Positions 1 to 12,759 of a stretch of 64,000 bases of DNA are shown here, one piece after another. The notes under the pieces are model-generated. The model was not told the DNA's origin. It did no database searches and was given only the letters and a program-made list of their open reading frames with translations. A program made the position numbers and the translations under genes. Origin of the DNA: Atherix ibis. Lineage: Eukaryota; Arthropoda; Insecta; Diptera; Athericidae. The stretch spans positions 41,175,667 through 41,239,666 of the forward strand of contig OY282610.1 of the NCBI GenBank assembly GCA_958298945.1. The letters are read 5' to 3'. Numbering within the stretch: the stretch's first letter is position 1; each line of letters starts with the position of its first letter.

Positions 1-1103
1 TATTTAATTATGTTATATAAACTTTGTCATTAGAAATAAAATATAATATTATTAAAATAAGTACTTGGACTGGATCATTTTGAGGTAATTTTTGATGACT
101 CTTGCGAAAATTTCGGCCTTTTAAATACTCTAAAGTTTATGAATAAGTAAAAAATATTAATTTTGTCATATTGTGTAGGCTGTAGCATCGTATATTTAAA
201 GCCTTATATAATGCAGATTAAAATCTTCATATTCAAGACAAAAACAAGTTTTTGGAGAAGACATAAAAAATGATACCTTCCGACAGTAATTCTTCACGAA
301 TACAATGGCTTTCGGACATTCACTTATGATAATTCAGAGTTTGTTTTATGGCAATTTTGCTTATTCACATATTTAGCGATCGGAAAATGAGTCTAATTGC
401 TCAAAGTGAAGAAAATTTCCAAAGCCTGTTGTTCCAGCACTCAATCGTGATCTATACTGATTTATATGTTTGACAGATGTTTTATGACAGAACTATTGTA
501 TTTAAACCACAAAATAGATAATCTGTTAGTGACTAAAATTTTTTCAACATTCCATCAACAACGTGTCTTTTTGATCAAATTTATAACAGACTTAATAATT
601 AAAATTAACTTGACTATTAATAAATGGTTGTAAAAATAAAGTTTTGTCAATTTTGAAAATGTTTACTAACAAACCTATTGAAATTTATAAAATGAGAATA
701 AGGAAAAGTTTCACTATCTTAATTAATGATTCAACATACTAACTTTAATTATTACTTTAAACTCATTATTAGTTCTTTATCAAATTGTTCCCTAAAGTTC
801 CGATAAATAATTTTAATACTTTTTTGTTAAAATTAAACTACAATATAAATTATTGTAGTTTATTAATATTTTCCAAAGTAAAATTGTTGAAAAGATCAAA
901 ATAAAAAATGGATAAAAAATAATTAATTAATTTTGCTTACATGAAAACGTTTTAATTAATTAAAAATTATAAAATAAAGTAAACATTTTTGTTGTTAATA
1001 TTTTAATTATTAACATTTTTACAGTTTATATTAATTAAGTTTTGATTTCATTTCGTAGGGAATCAGGATAGAAATCTATTTTCTATGATATATAAAAAAT
1101 ATA
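1..1103. other. AT-rich stretch without a gene
   Basis: Very AT-rich with frequent stops in all frames. I recognise no gene, RNA or element in it. It ends at the TA target site of the mariner that follows. Confidence 0.6.
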
Positions 1104-2333
1104 TTGGATTGTCCGAAAAGTAATTTCGTTTTTTTCCAACAGAGGACTTAATTTTATTTTTTCACAACCAACTTCACACTAAAGCCGCATAATCATGTGT
1201 ATTTTCAAAGCTGACATAGCAAGGCTTGCTCGTTTCATTCTGCAAAGTAGTTTTTGCTTGATACCCTTTTAAATATGGAAAGTGAAAAACAGAATTTTCG
1301 GCATATTTTACTTTTTTACTGTAGAAAAGATAAAAATGCTGTTCAAGGAAGAAAAAAATTATCCGATGTGTATGGAGAAAATGTGTTAATTGAACACCAG
1401 TGCCAAAACTGGTGCAAACTTTCGATCCGGCAATTTTGATCACGAAGATGCACCAAGTTCTGGAAGGCCAGTTGAAGTTGATGAAGACACAATAAATAAT
1501 AAGTCAGCGAATAACAACTCGTGAGATCGCTGAGAGATTAAATTTATCGAATAGAACCGTTCATGATCATTTGAACCGGCTAGGTTTAATCTCAAAGCTC
1601 GACATATGGGCTCCTCATGTTCTTATGGAAAAAAATTTGTGTCGTCATATTGACGTTTGTGATTTGCTTCTCAAACACCAAGAAAATAATGCATCATCAC
1701 TGGGGACCAGAAATGGGTTGTCTAAAACAATGTTAAGTGACAAAAATCCTGGTGTATAAAGATTTTGTGGGATCTCAAAAAAATCGTTTATTTAAAAGGT
1801 TTTGTGGGATTTCGAAAAAATCGTTTATTTTGAGTTTCTAGCGAGCAATACAACGATCAATTCTGAAGTGTACTGTTATCAGTTAGACAAATTGAATGAT
1901 TCACTTTAAGGAAAAAGACCAGAATTGGTCAATAGGAAAGGTATAGTATTCCAAAAGGATAATGCGAAACCACATACAAGTTTGACCACTTGGCAAAAGC
2001 TTTTAGAGCTTGAATGGGATATACTACCCCACTCACCATACTCTCTAGACCTAGCACCTTCTGACTATTATTTGTTCCGGTCTCTACAAAATTTTTGAGA
2101 TGGTAAAACGTTTAATTCAAATGAAGAGGTCAAAAATCACTTGGATCAGTTTTTTGCCAGCAAAGAATAAAAATTTTACGAGCGTGGAATCATGCTACTG
2201 CCAGAAAGATGGCAAAGAGTACTGGATCAGACTTGACAATATTTAATTGAATAAAATATTAATTCACTATAAGAAAATCGTCTTTCATTTTTACAATATA
2301 AAAAACAACGAAATTACTTTCCGTACAACCCAA
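1104..2333 (+). mobile_element. Cecropia-like mariner (family C, copy C1)
   Basis: A 1,230-bp element flanked by TA on both sides (1102-1103 and 2334-2335). The left end starts TTGGATTGTCCGAAAAGTAA and the right end, read inward, starts TTGGGTTGTACGGAAAGTAA, so terminal inverted repeats of about 30 bp are still visible. Length and coding content match a complete mariner. The encoded protein resembles the cecropia/Hsmar1 type from which the transposase half of SETMAR derives (family knowledge). It is non-functional because the reading frame is broken. Confidence 0.9.
1275..2254 (+). pseudogene. Broken mariner transposase of C1 (DD34D)
   Basis: The start MESEKQNFRHILLFYCRK matches the N-terminal helix-turn-helix of cecropia-like mariners. 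The frame is lost near 1420 and resumes with a GRPVEVDEDTI-like linker. The three catalytic aspartates can all be read in shifted frames: TGDQKWVV near 1705, QKDNAKPHTSL near 1955 and SPYSLDLAPSDYYLF near 2040. A TGA at 2234 cuts off the last residues, and the family stop lies at about 2252. Several frameshifts mean no active enzyme. In a living element this protein would cut and paste DNA at TA sites. Confidence 0.85.
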
Positions 2334-2335
2334 TA

Positions 2336-3080
2336 GATTCGGTCGAAGTGCCGTAAATTTTGCTGCCGTTCAGGCAAATATTGATGCAGACTAAAATTTA
2401 TCTATTTCAAAGCATTCTCAACTGTCTGCCACAATACCATAGCGTATTTAACGATTCGATTTTAGCTTACATCCTTAAAAAATTCTTATCACACACGAAT
2501 TAAAGCCGTTTGACCCTCGAAAACACCGTGAATTTGCTAATTTTCCTCTGGAACAACTTCAAAATGATAATGGTTTTTCTCAGCAAATCATCTTCTCCGA
2601 TGAAGCGCCTCCTAATCTCTCTGGCTCGGTGAACAAACAAAATTGGCATTACTGGACTATAGCCAATCTACAAACTATTTACAAGGAATATTTTTATTCC
2701 AGAAAAGTGACCATTTGGTGTGGCCTGAATTGTAAGTTATTCAATCTGAGGTTTCAACGTGCCACACAGCCCCTGCCACAATCGATTTAATACGGAAAAT
2801 GTTTGGCAAGTCGATAATTTCAAGAAATGCAGATGTCCAATAGCCGCCAAGCAGTTGTGAGTTAACTCTTTTCGACTTCTTCTTGTAGAGTTATTTGTAG
2901 TCATTAGTCTGTGACAATAAACCAGCAATCATTGATGAATTAAAATTGAATATTGAATGCCAAATATATAAAATAAGACCGGATTTATTGAACAAGGTTG
3001 TCGAAAATTGGCATCATCGTATTCGGTTCTATAAACGGAGGAGAGGCAGCCATTTGAATGAGGTTATTTTCAGATCATAA
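2336..3080 (+). pseudogene. Relic of a DD41D-type transposase
   Basis: Starts directly after the TA of C1. Broken frames give AAVQAN, then a segment like LKPFDPRKHREFANF, then IIFSDEA (first catalytic Asp near 2600), NKQNWHYW, VTIWCGL near 2710, TAPATIDLIRKMFGKSII, a degraded third-Asp region near 2870 and a C-terminal VENWHHRIRFYKRRRGSHLNEV. The order of motifs is the same as in the elements at 19.5 and 32 kb. The part before the AAVQ motif is missing. This copy keeps the frame between NKQN and WCG, which shows what the later copies lost. Confidence 0.75.
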
Positions 3081-4391
3081 TTACATCGATTATAATTGTT
3101 TTGTTTAAAGAAAAAAAATCACACTTAGTGAAAACCCCTGAATTCAACAATATAAGACACGACACAGCACCAAATGTGACATTTTAATATGTGGATTTAG
3201 TGTGATTACCTATTTACATATTAGTTAGATGGATCAATAATAAGTGACTTTATTTATACAGCAGAACACTTTAATTTTTGTTTGCTCCATAATGCAGCAA
3301 ATCTTGTTAGTGAAGACATTTCGAGTCAGGTGCCAAAAGTGCAGATGAATTAAGAGTTTTTATATCTCTGATATATCTACTTATAAATATATTGCCTGCA
3401 AGGCCTTCCTACAAATAAACAAACTCGAAAAATTCTTATAAAAATATTGCCCCATAAGGCGAGGTAATATTTGGAGAAAAAAAAATACATATCACTATTA
3501 TTAAAAAGCCATTTACATTATTTTACTCTCCTGACCTGTTAACTATTGCACTGCCATCTATTGGGCTAGAAAACAAATTAATAAAACTCCTGACCTCTTA
3601 ACTATTGCACTGCCATCTATTGCGTAAGAAAACAAATGAATAAAATTCAACTTGTTAACATATTTTCTTTTTATATATTTATCCTTATTTATCATAATTT
3701 CGATAATGTTTAGAAATAATTTTTCAGTATTCGAACGATTTCCGCCATAAAACGATATGCATACAATATGATTAATTCAAATAAAAAATAAAACATATTA
3801 CGTAATACAAATTTTAACATATTTTCTTCGTATTTATTAATCAAGAAAAAATATCCTTATAAATACGAGTAAACAGAATTAAAATGAACATGATAAGATA
3901 TTGAATATTAACTACAATCAGTGATAGATGAACAAAAGTCCATTCTCTAATTATGATAAAAAAGTACATGTATACTATAATGAAAAATTGCAAGGACTTT
4001 TCTTTTACTTATCTATCTATCACTGATATATTATATAAAACAACCCAAAAAAAAAAAATATTTTAGGCATAATGATATGTTGAAATAATAAGGATCAAGC
4101 AAATATCTGTGCACTCATAGCAGAACATATGCGTACAACAAATTGTAACAAAAAAAAAACTTAAATTATTTATAAAAATACCTTTTTAGATGTAAGCTAA
4201 TTAGTATCAAGATAAAATGTATTAACAAACTATGTATCTTAAAAATATATGAGCCGGAATTTTAGTTTATTTGTACGACCTTATAATTATTATATGAGTA
4301 CGAGTATAGATACGCATTTTTGTTATTATGTCTAATGGGGAAGAAGAAAAAAATTGTTATAATAATAAAAATAAAATAAAAAATATCTACA
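3081..4391. other. Non-coding AT-rich stretch
   Basis: No gene seen. It holds a short tandem duplication, listed separately, and runs of A. Nothing else is recognisable. Confidence 0.5.
3527..3645. repeat. Two-copy tandem duplication of about 60 bp
   Basis: The segment CTCCTGACCTGTTAACTATT and the rest of its roughly 59-bp unit, including CACTGCCATCTATTG and AAACAAAT, is repeated immediately downstream with a handful of changes. It looks like a local replication slip. Confidence 0.8.
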
Positions 4392-6530
4392 ATGAGCTTT
4401 CATAGTGGAACAGATGTGAATAAAAGAGTTTTAGGAAATAAGGACGCCTGGGATACAAAAATAAGTGCCATTCAGGATTATAGATGGCCGGCAAAACATC
4501 ACGTTAAGAGTATATTGTGTTTAGTATATTGTACGAATATGTGCGTAAAGATACCAAAGATACTTGTACCAACCAGTAAGTACGAATATATATCAACTTA
4601 TGGTAATATACCCGATGGAATACTGTTTCCTTTTTATAGTATAGTTGTTGTTGTTATTGTAGTTGCTATTGGCATTGACGTTGTCGTTGTTAGTTTCATG
4701 ACGTCTAACATCAAATGTATTCGAAATGGAGAAAAATCGATAAAATTTTCCCAGCTGAAATGAAAACTTTCTGGAGCAGGAATAGAAGGGCTAAGGATAC
4801 TCGTGTTTGACGTCGAATATGGCATAGGAAGCAAAGTAAAAAAAAAAAAAAATTATAGTTAAAGAGGTAAGGAAGCATCAAGTGAAAGGGCAGCAGAAAA
4901 AACAAGAGGGAAAGAAAGTTCTTCGTCAAGAAAACCATTTATTACATTTGGGGTAGATTTTTCTTCTAAATTTTCATTCTTTTTATTTCGTCCGCTTTTT
5001 TCCTATTTTTTCCCAATCCATTTTCACAAATACTAAGTGTGAATGTGTAAAATTTTCAAAGCCATTGTACGTGCGCGTTAAAATCATACAAATACATAGA
5101 CACCTTTTATAATATATATAGAGATGTGCATAGGGATAAAAGGATGTATATTCAAGGATGTTAGGATGTATGGTGTGAATGAATTCTGTTGATTTGTTAA
5201 TATGCTCATATTCGAAAGGAATATGCCAAAAAAAAAAAAAAAAAACCAAACAAAACTAAAACAGGTGAGTATTTTTGTTGTTTCCTTTTTTTGGCAAATA
5301 ATTTCTATTCTTGTTTTTTTTTTTTTTTGTTCACATTTAGAATACTCTTTTATAAAGTAACTTCTACATTTTTGAAAATCTAAACACAGCCGCATTCACG
5401 TATCTACAAATTTGCACATTTATTGGCATAATATTTTTTATAATATTTAATAGAAGCACAAAAGAACCATATGAACGAACAGCTGATTTATACAAGGAAA
5501 ATATTATAAAATATAGAAATACTACTATCAAGGATTCAACAATATTTTGAGAAAAGAAAAACAATAAATAAAACAACCACCAAAGAAATATGGTAATAAG
5601 TCTATCCGAAAAGCTCACCCACGCAAAAAGCTATGAATACACGTGAACGTACAAAAACTCTCAAACGCGCGCAAACACACACATACACACACACACACAC
5701 ACTCATATAATAATGAATATAGATTTGTATAGGATATCAAAAAAAAAAAAAAAACCTGCCGAAAATAACCAATTTTGCATACATTCACAATGGTTGAAAA
5801 TAATTCAGTCAGCTCGATAGGCAAATAAGCTGAAGAAACCTACAAGAACGAAGAAGGAAAAACCAACAACTTAAGGGGATTGTTCTATACTAATTTACAA
5901 CCCCTTCACTTCATATTTATTTATTCATACGCCTGTTCATTTCATTTATTTTGCTTATTCATTTGACAATTTTTCAAGAACAAACACAACGACCAAACAC
6001 TCTCTAAATGGATTTTCATTTTCTCCTGGAGACATTGGTCTTTTCCCGGACCCGGTTAAACGGTCACCATCTGCTTTTTCCACCCACATGGATTCATTCA
6101 TTTATCCTCGACAGGTTTGTTCATTTATCCGTTAGTACTATTAGAGTCGACTATGTTTGTCCATCTACGAAACATTCATTTTAGCTCTATTTACGAGCAG
6201 ATGATATTCATGACGTGCTGGCTTGGCATTCACCGTAGTCATTTGCCGAGCATAATTCTTTAGCAAACGATCCAGTATTTATTGTACGTATATAAATTTC
6301 CATTTGAAATGGTAGTGATACAGAAAGAAATCTTTTCTAGTTCTAGATTTTTATTCTAAAGTGCAACGTTGTCCTTTATGGTCGTATTCTTATATTGGAA
6401 TCGCTCAAGTATTCATTTAAATAATGCATCATACTCTCATACATGCACACAGGAATCTGATTTCTTCCATTAAAGTTTTGTATAGAAAATTGTTAAATCT
6501 TGCTTGTTTTTTATATAATTTTTCCATATT
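4392..6530. other. Non-coding stretch with low-complexity tracts
   Basis: No convincing gene. The stretch is rich in poly-A/T tracts, (GTT)n-like sequence near 4640-4690 and ATTCATTTATT motifs typical of fly introns and flanks. An open frame of 123 codons at 4392-4763 on the plus strand shows no domain and ends in a low-complexity Val-rich run, so I do not call it a gene. A possible Asn-rich exon on the minus strand is raised as a finding. Confidence 0.45.
5674..5702. repeat. CA dinucleotide microsatellite
   Basis: An interrupted (CA)n run, starting near CAAACACACACAT and continuing as about ten uninterrupted CA units. Confidence 0.85.
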
Positions 6531-9240
6531 CATAGATTTAGAGTTTGTCTTTATTTATCTTAAATTAGTTGGAATACATTTTTTAGGCTTAAATTAATGT
6601 TAAATATGATTTCTGCTTTAAATATGATTGATTTAGTTTAAAATTGAGCTAAAATTATGCTTCATATAAAAACCTTCATTTAACTCAGCTGAGAAAAGAT
6701 AAAATTTTTTTTTAAAGAATCAGAAGCTTAATACTCAAAATAATTTAGTTCTAGCTAAAATGTTCTTGATCTGAAAGATTAGGTCAGCAAAGTTCAGCTT
6801 TGCCAAAATTTATTCTGCTTCATTTTTTTGAATAAACTTTGATTAGCTCTAAAATAATTTTAGCTCAAGAATAACCGAAAATTTGCAGTATCTCAAAATA
6901 GGCTTAGCTCAAAATTTAGCAAGAGTAACAATTTTTTCCACCTCTAAATTTAACTAAACGTTGACTTAGGAGAATATGTTTACCACAATAGAGGTCTGTT
7001 TAGGTTTAACTAAGCTTCAAATCTGTTTCAATTTGAAGTTTTTTTCACAAATATTCTGAGATAAATTTTCAGACTTAAAGTTTTTTTCACAAATATTCTG
7101 AGATAAATTTTGAGCAAAAATTTAGCTCAGTTTCTAAATTTGTTGACTTAAAAACGAGCACAAATATGCCATATCTCAAAAATAGTCTTACCAGAGTAAG
7201 ACTTAACTTCAATTTAACTTTTTCAACTCAAAAACGCTTAGCTCAAGAATAAGCAAATATTTATAATAGCTCAAAATAGTTTTAGCTCAAAATTTGAGCA
7301 GAGGAAGACCCAATTTCAATTTAACTTTAACAAATATTAGTCCACGACAGTCTCAGCTCTGAATTTAACATATCTTCCTAGACCTCAAATGAGCTTCAGC
7401 TCAAAACCGTTTAGATCAAATAAGCATCAACTCAATAAAACTCTTTTAGAGCCAGGCTAACTTTAAAATATGTTGTAAATCAGTTTCAACTGAAAATCAG
7501 TATGGACTAAATTTTCAACTAAAAAACGCTAATCTTTAAAATGGTCTTAGCTCAGGAATAAGCAAATATTTACAATAGCTCAAAATTTAACCTGAGTAAG
7601 ACTCAACTTCAATTTAACTTTAACAAATATTAGTACACGGCAGCCTCAGCTATGAATTTATATTCCCAGACTTAGATGAAAGCTAAACTCAAATTAGTGT
7701 CAGCTCAAAACTTTTATTCTGAATTAGTCGAATCTCAATGTTTAGATCAAATTAGGCTCAACTCAATAAAACTCTTTTAGAGCAAGACTAACTTTAAAAT
7801 ATGTTGTAAATCAGTTTCAATTGAAAATCAGTCTGGACTAAATTTTCAACTAAAAAACGCTAATCTTTAAAATGGTCTTAGCTCAAGAATAAGCAAATAT
7901 TTACAATAGCTCAAAATTTAACCTGAGTAAGACTCAACTTCAATTTAACTTTAACAAATATTAGTTCACGGCAGCCTCAGCTCTGAATTTATATTCCCAG
8001 ACTTAGATGAAAGCTTAACTCAAATTAGTGTCAGCTCAAAACTTTTATTCTGAATTAGTCAAATCTCAATGTTTAGATCAAATTAGGCTCAACTCAATAA
8101 AACTCTTTTAGAGCAAGACTAACTTTAAAATATGTTATAAATCAGTTTCAATTGTAAATCAGTCTGGACTAAATTGTAAAACTCAAAAATGCTAAGCTCT
8201 AAAATGGTCTTAGCTCAAGAAAAAGTAAATATTTACAATAGATCAAAATAGTTTTAGCTCAAAATTTAACCAGAGTACAAATCAACTCTAATTTGATCTG
8301 TAATACGTATCTATCTTAATTTATCTTAACATAGACTAAGATGGCTCAGCTCAAAGTTGTTTTTATAATAATCACAGATTAATTTTTAGCTCGAATTGAT
8401 CTTTCTTCAATAAGGCTGTATTTACCTAAGATAGAGCTCAAAAGTTGTTCCAAATCAGTCTCAACAGTGAGCATATTTTCGGTTCTAATTAAAATTAGTT
8501 CTAGCGCACAAGTTTGCGCAAATTTACAATATCTCAAAAAAAGCGTCACATCAAAATTTGATGAGGCTAATATTCTTCTAAATTTTGAGTCGTGTAAATA
8601 TCTCAATTTTCAGCTTATATTGGGAATACCGGAAACATTTTTAAGCTAAAAGTTTGATGAGACGACAACTACATTAAATCTGAATTCGTATAAGTATGAA
8701 TCTATAACAACCTCAGCTTCAAATTTAGCATACCATAGATTTGGGTGAACACCTTCCTCAAAATAGGCTCAGCTCAAAGTTTTCTTAAAATAATTCGGAG
8801 CAAATAAGCCTCAGCTCATTAAAGATCTGTTACAGTTTAATTTAGTTAAAAAATTTATTCCAAATTGGTCTCAAGTAAAATTTGTTTTCAAACCTTTTCA
8901 GACCTAAATTTTGAACGTAAATAAAGCTCAGCTCCAAATAGAATCCGCTTTAAGATGAGCAAAACTTTACAATACCTCAAAATAGACTCAACTCAAAATG
9001 TTAAATATCTTTAATTTTTACTAAAATTAGTATCAGTTCACAAAATTTAGCTTAGTATATTCTTAAAACGAAATTGATCTCAAATTATTGCTAACCAAAA
9101 ATAGTCTAGGTTCAAAATGAATCTTCAATTTAGCTATGCCAAAAATAATAAAACCGAAATTTATGCCAATTCAAAATTTATCTCCAATAAAAGATTCAAG
9201 ATCTAAAAATATTTCATAATAATTTTTTCATTTCAAATAT
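6530..9240. repeat. Array of degenerate AGCTCAAAA-type motifs
   Basis: About 2.7 kb in which a short core close to TTAGCTCAAAATTT or CTCAGCTCAAA recurs every few tens of bases in one orientation. I counted roughly 18-20 AGCTC cores between 6900 and 8940. The spacers are AT-rich and have related wording (AATTTAACTTT, CAACTCAAAAAC). There is no open frame of useful length and I know no element with this sequence. The middle part has an added 331-bp period, listed separately. Confidence 0.8.
7241..8400. repeat. 331-bp higher-order tandem units inside the AGCTC array
   Basis: The marker CAACTCAATAAAACTCTTTT begins at 7428, 7759 and 8090, so the step is 331 bp both times. A second marker (GCTCAAGAATAAGCAAAT and variants) begins at 7241, 7550, 7881 and 8213, giving steps of 309, 331 and 332. 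The units at 7428-7758 and 7759-8089 are nearly identical, and the outer ones have decayed. The oldest layer is therefore the short motif, with a later block duplication on top. Confidence 0.9.
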
Positions 9241-10149
9241 TATTCAGCTTTTGATTCACCATGAAAAAATGTCAAATTTAATGTACACTGCAAAAGTAGA
9301 TATTGAACAGACTGGAAAAATCGACGACAATTTATGGACACATCATCGTAATATGGAACAGGATAATTATGTGTATTTATCCTTGACATCCATAATGGAT
9401 GAAGCTACTGAAGTGTGGCACATATTTTCTAATATAAATAAATAGGAAACATTTGAGGGTGAATTTATATATTAGGGATACTTAATTCAGTTAATTGACA
9501 TGATGTCATTTCGAAAGTAACATTCTGCAGAGCTCATTACTGTCATAAATAATATTCGAAAATGAAAATTTCGAATAACAAATAAGTTTGAATAAGTACG
9601 TAAATATCTATAAATGTGAATTTTTTATATATTATATCTTTAAATATTTCTCATATTCAACTAAATATATTGTATTTTTTTAAGTTCTATTTTTTTACTC
9701 CTTTTTTTATAGAGCAGAATTGATTATTTTTTGCAGAGTTCATATAATAAAATTGGTAACCTGAAGGATCATATATTATTTTAAGGTTTTTTCTGCTACA
9801 AATATTTACATAGAAGAGTAATTTTTTTAGATAATATAAAATTTGATGATAAAAATATCGCTAACACATATAAGAAATCCTATTTATCATGGTATTTTCA
9901 TACCACCATGAGCATGAGACAGTTTGGTGACTGCAAGAGCGGTACCAGCTTCCTAAGCAAAGATAGTCTGTTCTTAGTAGAATAGGAAATTTTGTGGAGC
10001 ATGTTAAGTTAAAAAGTGGACCTGTAAATAAAATTTTTGGATCTAGGAGCTCCACAATAGGAGGAACCCTACACACAGAGAAATTCTTAGTTTGCTAACA
10101 TTCGCTAATATATGTGGAAAAGTCACCGGATTGGAAGATTGGACTTGTG
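9241..10149. other. Non-coding stretch
   Basis: No recognised gene. A 64-codon open frame at 9251-9445 on the plus strand is less AT-biased than its surroundings, but I do not recognise it and it has no supporting context. The rest is AT-rich. Confidence 0.4.
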
Positions 10150-10993
10150 TTTCGATTTTTTTTATGACGCTATGTTGGTACTCATGTCTCTCACTTATGC
10201 CTACAAGTTCGGCCATTTTGAATGTTCAGTTAATTTTTGACAGCTGATCAAAAAAATGGATCAAAAAATCTGTATTAAACTTTGTGTGAACAACAAAATT
10301 AATTGTGCGGACGCATTCCGAATGTTGACTGTGTCATATGGTGAAGTTACCTTGGACTGATGCAACGTATATCGGTGGTACAAAATGTTCTCAGAGGGCC
10401 GAGAAGATTTGAACGACGAAAAGCCTAGTTCGGTCGAATATGAAGGTTGTGCTTACAGTTTTCTTCGATTGCTGGGGCGTGGTGCATCATGATTTCTTAC
10501 CACAGGGTAGAACGGTCAATAAGGAATATTACCTGCAAGTTATGCGCGAGTTGCGTGAAGCAATCCATCAGAAACGCCCGGATTTTTGGAAGAACAAAAA
10601 TTGGCTTTTGCACCATGCTAACGCCCCTGCTGCTCACGCACCGTTGCTTGTGCCCGATTTTTTGGTCAAAAAGAACACACTAATAATGCCGCAGCCACCG
10701 AATTCCCCAGATCTGGCCCCCTGTGACTTTTTCTTGTTCCCGAAACTGAAGAGCCCCATGAAAGGACGACGCTACGCTACGATTGAGGAGATAAAGACGG
10801 CATCGAAGGAGAAGCTGAACAAGATCACAAAAAAATGATTTTTTGAAGTGCTTCGAGGATTGGGAAAAACGTTGGCACAAGTGTATAATATCTGGTGGGG
10901 ATTACTTTGATGGGGACAAAATAGATATTCATGAATAAGTAAATAATTTTTGAAAAAAACACAAAATTCGTGATACTTTTTGAACAGACCTCG
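10150..10993 (+). mobile_element. Family A mariner, internally deleted (A1)
   Basis: The right end carries GAACAGACCTCG followed by TA at 10994-10995, the inverse of the family A terminal repeat. The left terminal repeat has been replaced, and recognisable family sequence begins near 10150 (CGATTTTTTTTATGACGC, then CATGTCTCTCACTTATGCC). The 5' part holds MDQKICIKLCVNNKINCADAF from 10258. A deletion then fuses LNDEK to the middle of the transposase near 10428. Confidence 0.85.
10440..10838 (+). pseudogene. C-terminal half of family A transposase, catalytic Asp lost
   Basis: An open frame of 132 codons covers FFDCWGVVHHDFLPQGRTV, then LLHHANAPAAHAPLL, then SPDLAPCDFFLFPKLKSP and GRRYATIEEIKTASKEKL. 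In the family the second motif reads LLHHDNAPAH. Here codon 10617-10619 is GCT, so the second aspartate of the DD34D triad is Ala and an extra residue follows. The first catalytic motif is deleted. The protein would be dead even if made. Confidence 0.85.
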
Positions 10994-11003
10994 TATGTTA
11001 TTA

Positions 11004-11076
11004 GGACGAAGATTTGTTTAGACATTCGGTTAAGTATTTCCGAAGTCATCAGGTCATATCCTGTGGCTTTTTTGTT
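11004..11076. repeat. 70-bp segment shared with 33.88-33.96 kb
   Basis: GGACGAAGATTTGTTTAGAC through GTGGCTTTTTTGTTG reappears in inverse orientation at 33884-33957 with a few changes. Here it lies just outside the right end of A1, while in the other locus it is joined directly to the family A coding sequence. Identity unknown. Confidence 0.75.
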
Positions 11077-12759
11077 GGATAGGTTTTATATTATGAATTA
11101 AGGAGGTGGACTTACTGTGTTGATATTTGTCGATATTTATTTTTGTCATTCTGAATGTTTTCGTATAGTTTAAAGATATAAGCTAGATATTTTCCGAAGA
11201 GGTCTGCTATATGTTGAACTGTTTATGACCAGATACCATCGGTATTACGTAGCAGATGTGTAGCTGTTTTGTATTGAAGTAGTCATCTGGTTACTATCCA
11301 GAATCACTTATTAGTTGGTGTTGGAATTCTAAGATTTTTATTCTATTCCAGAAACCAAACAAATAGAAAGTCAAGTTAACCTAATCTGTCATTGATGACT
11401 GAATTCTTACTAAAAGTATTTTTTGCTAATAGAATTTAAATCTATTACTTACAGAAAAATATACTTAAAATAATTGAATTTAACAATTTTTATTTCTCTA
11501 AGAAATATCAAAAATATCGATAGTCTGTTCAAAAAGTTTGATTCACTCTAAAGCTTAACAATCTATAAAAAAATAATTATTGTAAATTTTCTTAAAATTG
11601 TTTTCTACAAGAAAATCCGATTATTAACACTTCAAAAAAAGCTACTTGAGGTTGGCCATCAATCAATAACGATAAAACGTATTAATTTTTTTTTCTCTCC
11701 TCTAGAATCGCAAAGATTCATATAAAAAAATAATAAATAGTATTATTTATTAGTAGCAACGCCAACACGAGAATGAAAATAATTGCACTTTTACAAAATA
11801 TTGTTCTCAATTAATTATAAGATTTCTAAAGGTTTCTGAAAAAATACTCATCGAATTTTAGTTAAATTTAAGGTATTATGGGAACAATGTTTTATTGTAA
11901 TATTAAAGGGGGAAGGGGGGCTAGGTAATGTGCTATTCCTAATCAGAAAAAAAATTTAAATAATTTTTTCATAGTAGGACGATACTTAAAATTATTTAAT
12001 AAAAAGCACAATTGCAAAATTTTTCATGTTATACCAAATGAACGTTTTTTATCTACCCACCTCGAAAAGTGAAGAGATTTAAACATCCCTTCCCATATGC
12101 CAGTCAATATACATATTTATAATTCACTTTTATATTAAATAAAATATGGAAACAAATCGATCGCATTCTCAATCGTACATTATATTTTATACTAGATTTA
12201 ATATTGAACGTAAAAATATATTTCGAATATTTTATGGTAGATAATCGGAAATTGGATTCAATATTTATGCGATGCACATGTAAAGCGGTGAATTCAATAT
12301 TTTTCTGATGACATTTTTAAATAAATATAATTTAATTTCAATCATTCTTTTTGTTTATTTACCTATTTGTAAAAAAAAAAAAAAAAAAAAACAATTTCAA
12401 TTTCATCTAAAATTTTACATTGTATTTTTAAATAATATTTTTCATATACTCTAAAAAAAAATTTGCTTATTTGAGTTTTAAATTTAATAAAAAAAAAGTT
12501 TTATTTTTATTTACGATTATTACCGTTCTAGTCACACGGTTCAGATTGAAAAGACGTTTAATGATTTTTCTTTTATATTGTAGCAAATTTTCTGAATGTT
12601 TTCTTAGGTGATCAATATTTTTACAAACTTTTATAAAATTACATAAATTATAAGTAACCAACAAAGTCTTCTGACTATAAAATCATATTTACTATCTGAG
12701 GTCAAAGAATCATAGCTGATAATATGGAGGGAAAAAAAATATACGCTCACCTGCTGATT
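11077..12759. other. Non-coding AT-rich stretch
   Basis: No gene seen. It includes poly-A at 12371-12391 and a GGGGGAAGGGGGG patch near 11908. Nothing else is recognised. Confidence 0.5.

Noticed and set aside
4392..4763. 123-codon plus-strand open frame
   Set aside because: No domain, ends in a low-complexity Val run made by GTT repeats, and lies in sequence typical of non-coding DNA.
5084..5395. 103-codon Phe/Tyr-rich minus-strand frame as a membrane protein
   Set aside because: The hydrophobic run is the translation of poly-A/T tracts on the other strand.
9251..9445. 64-codon open frame with balanced composition
   Set aside because: No family recognised and no start, splice or neighbour support. 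Left as unrecognised.
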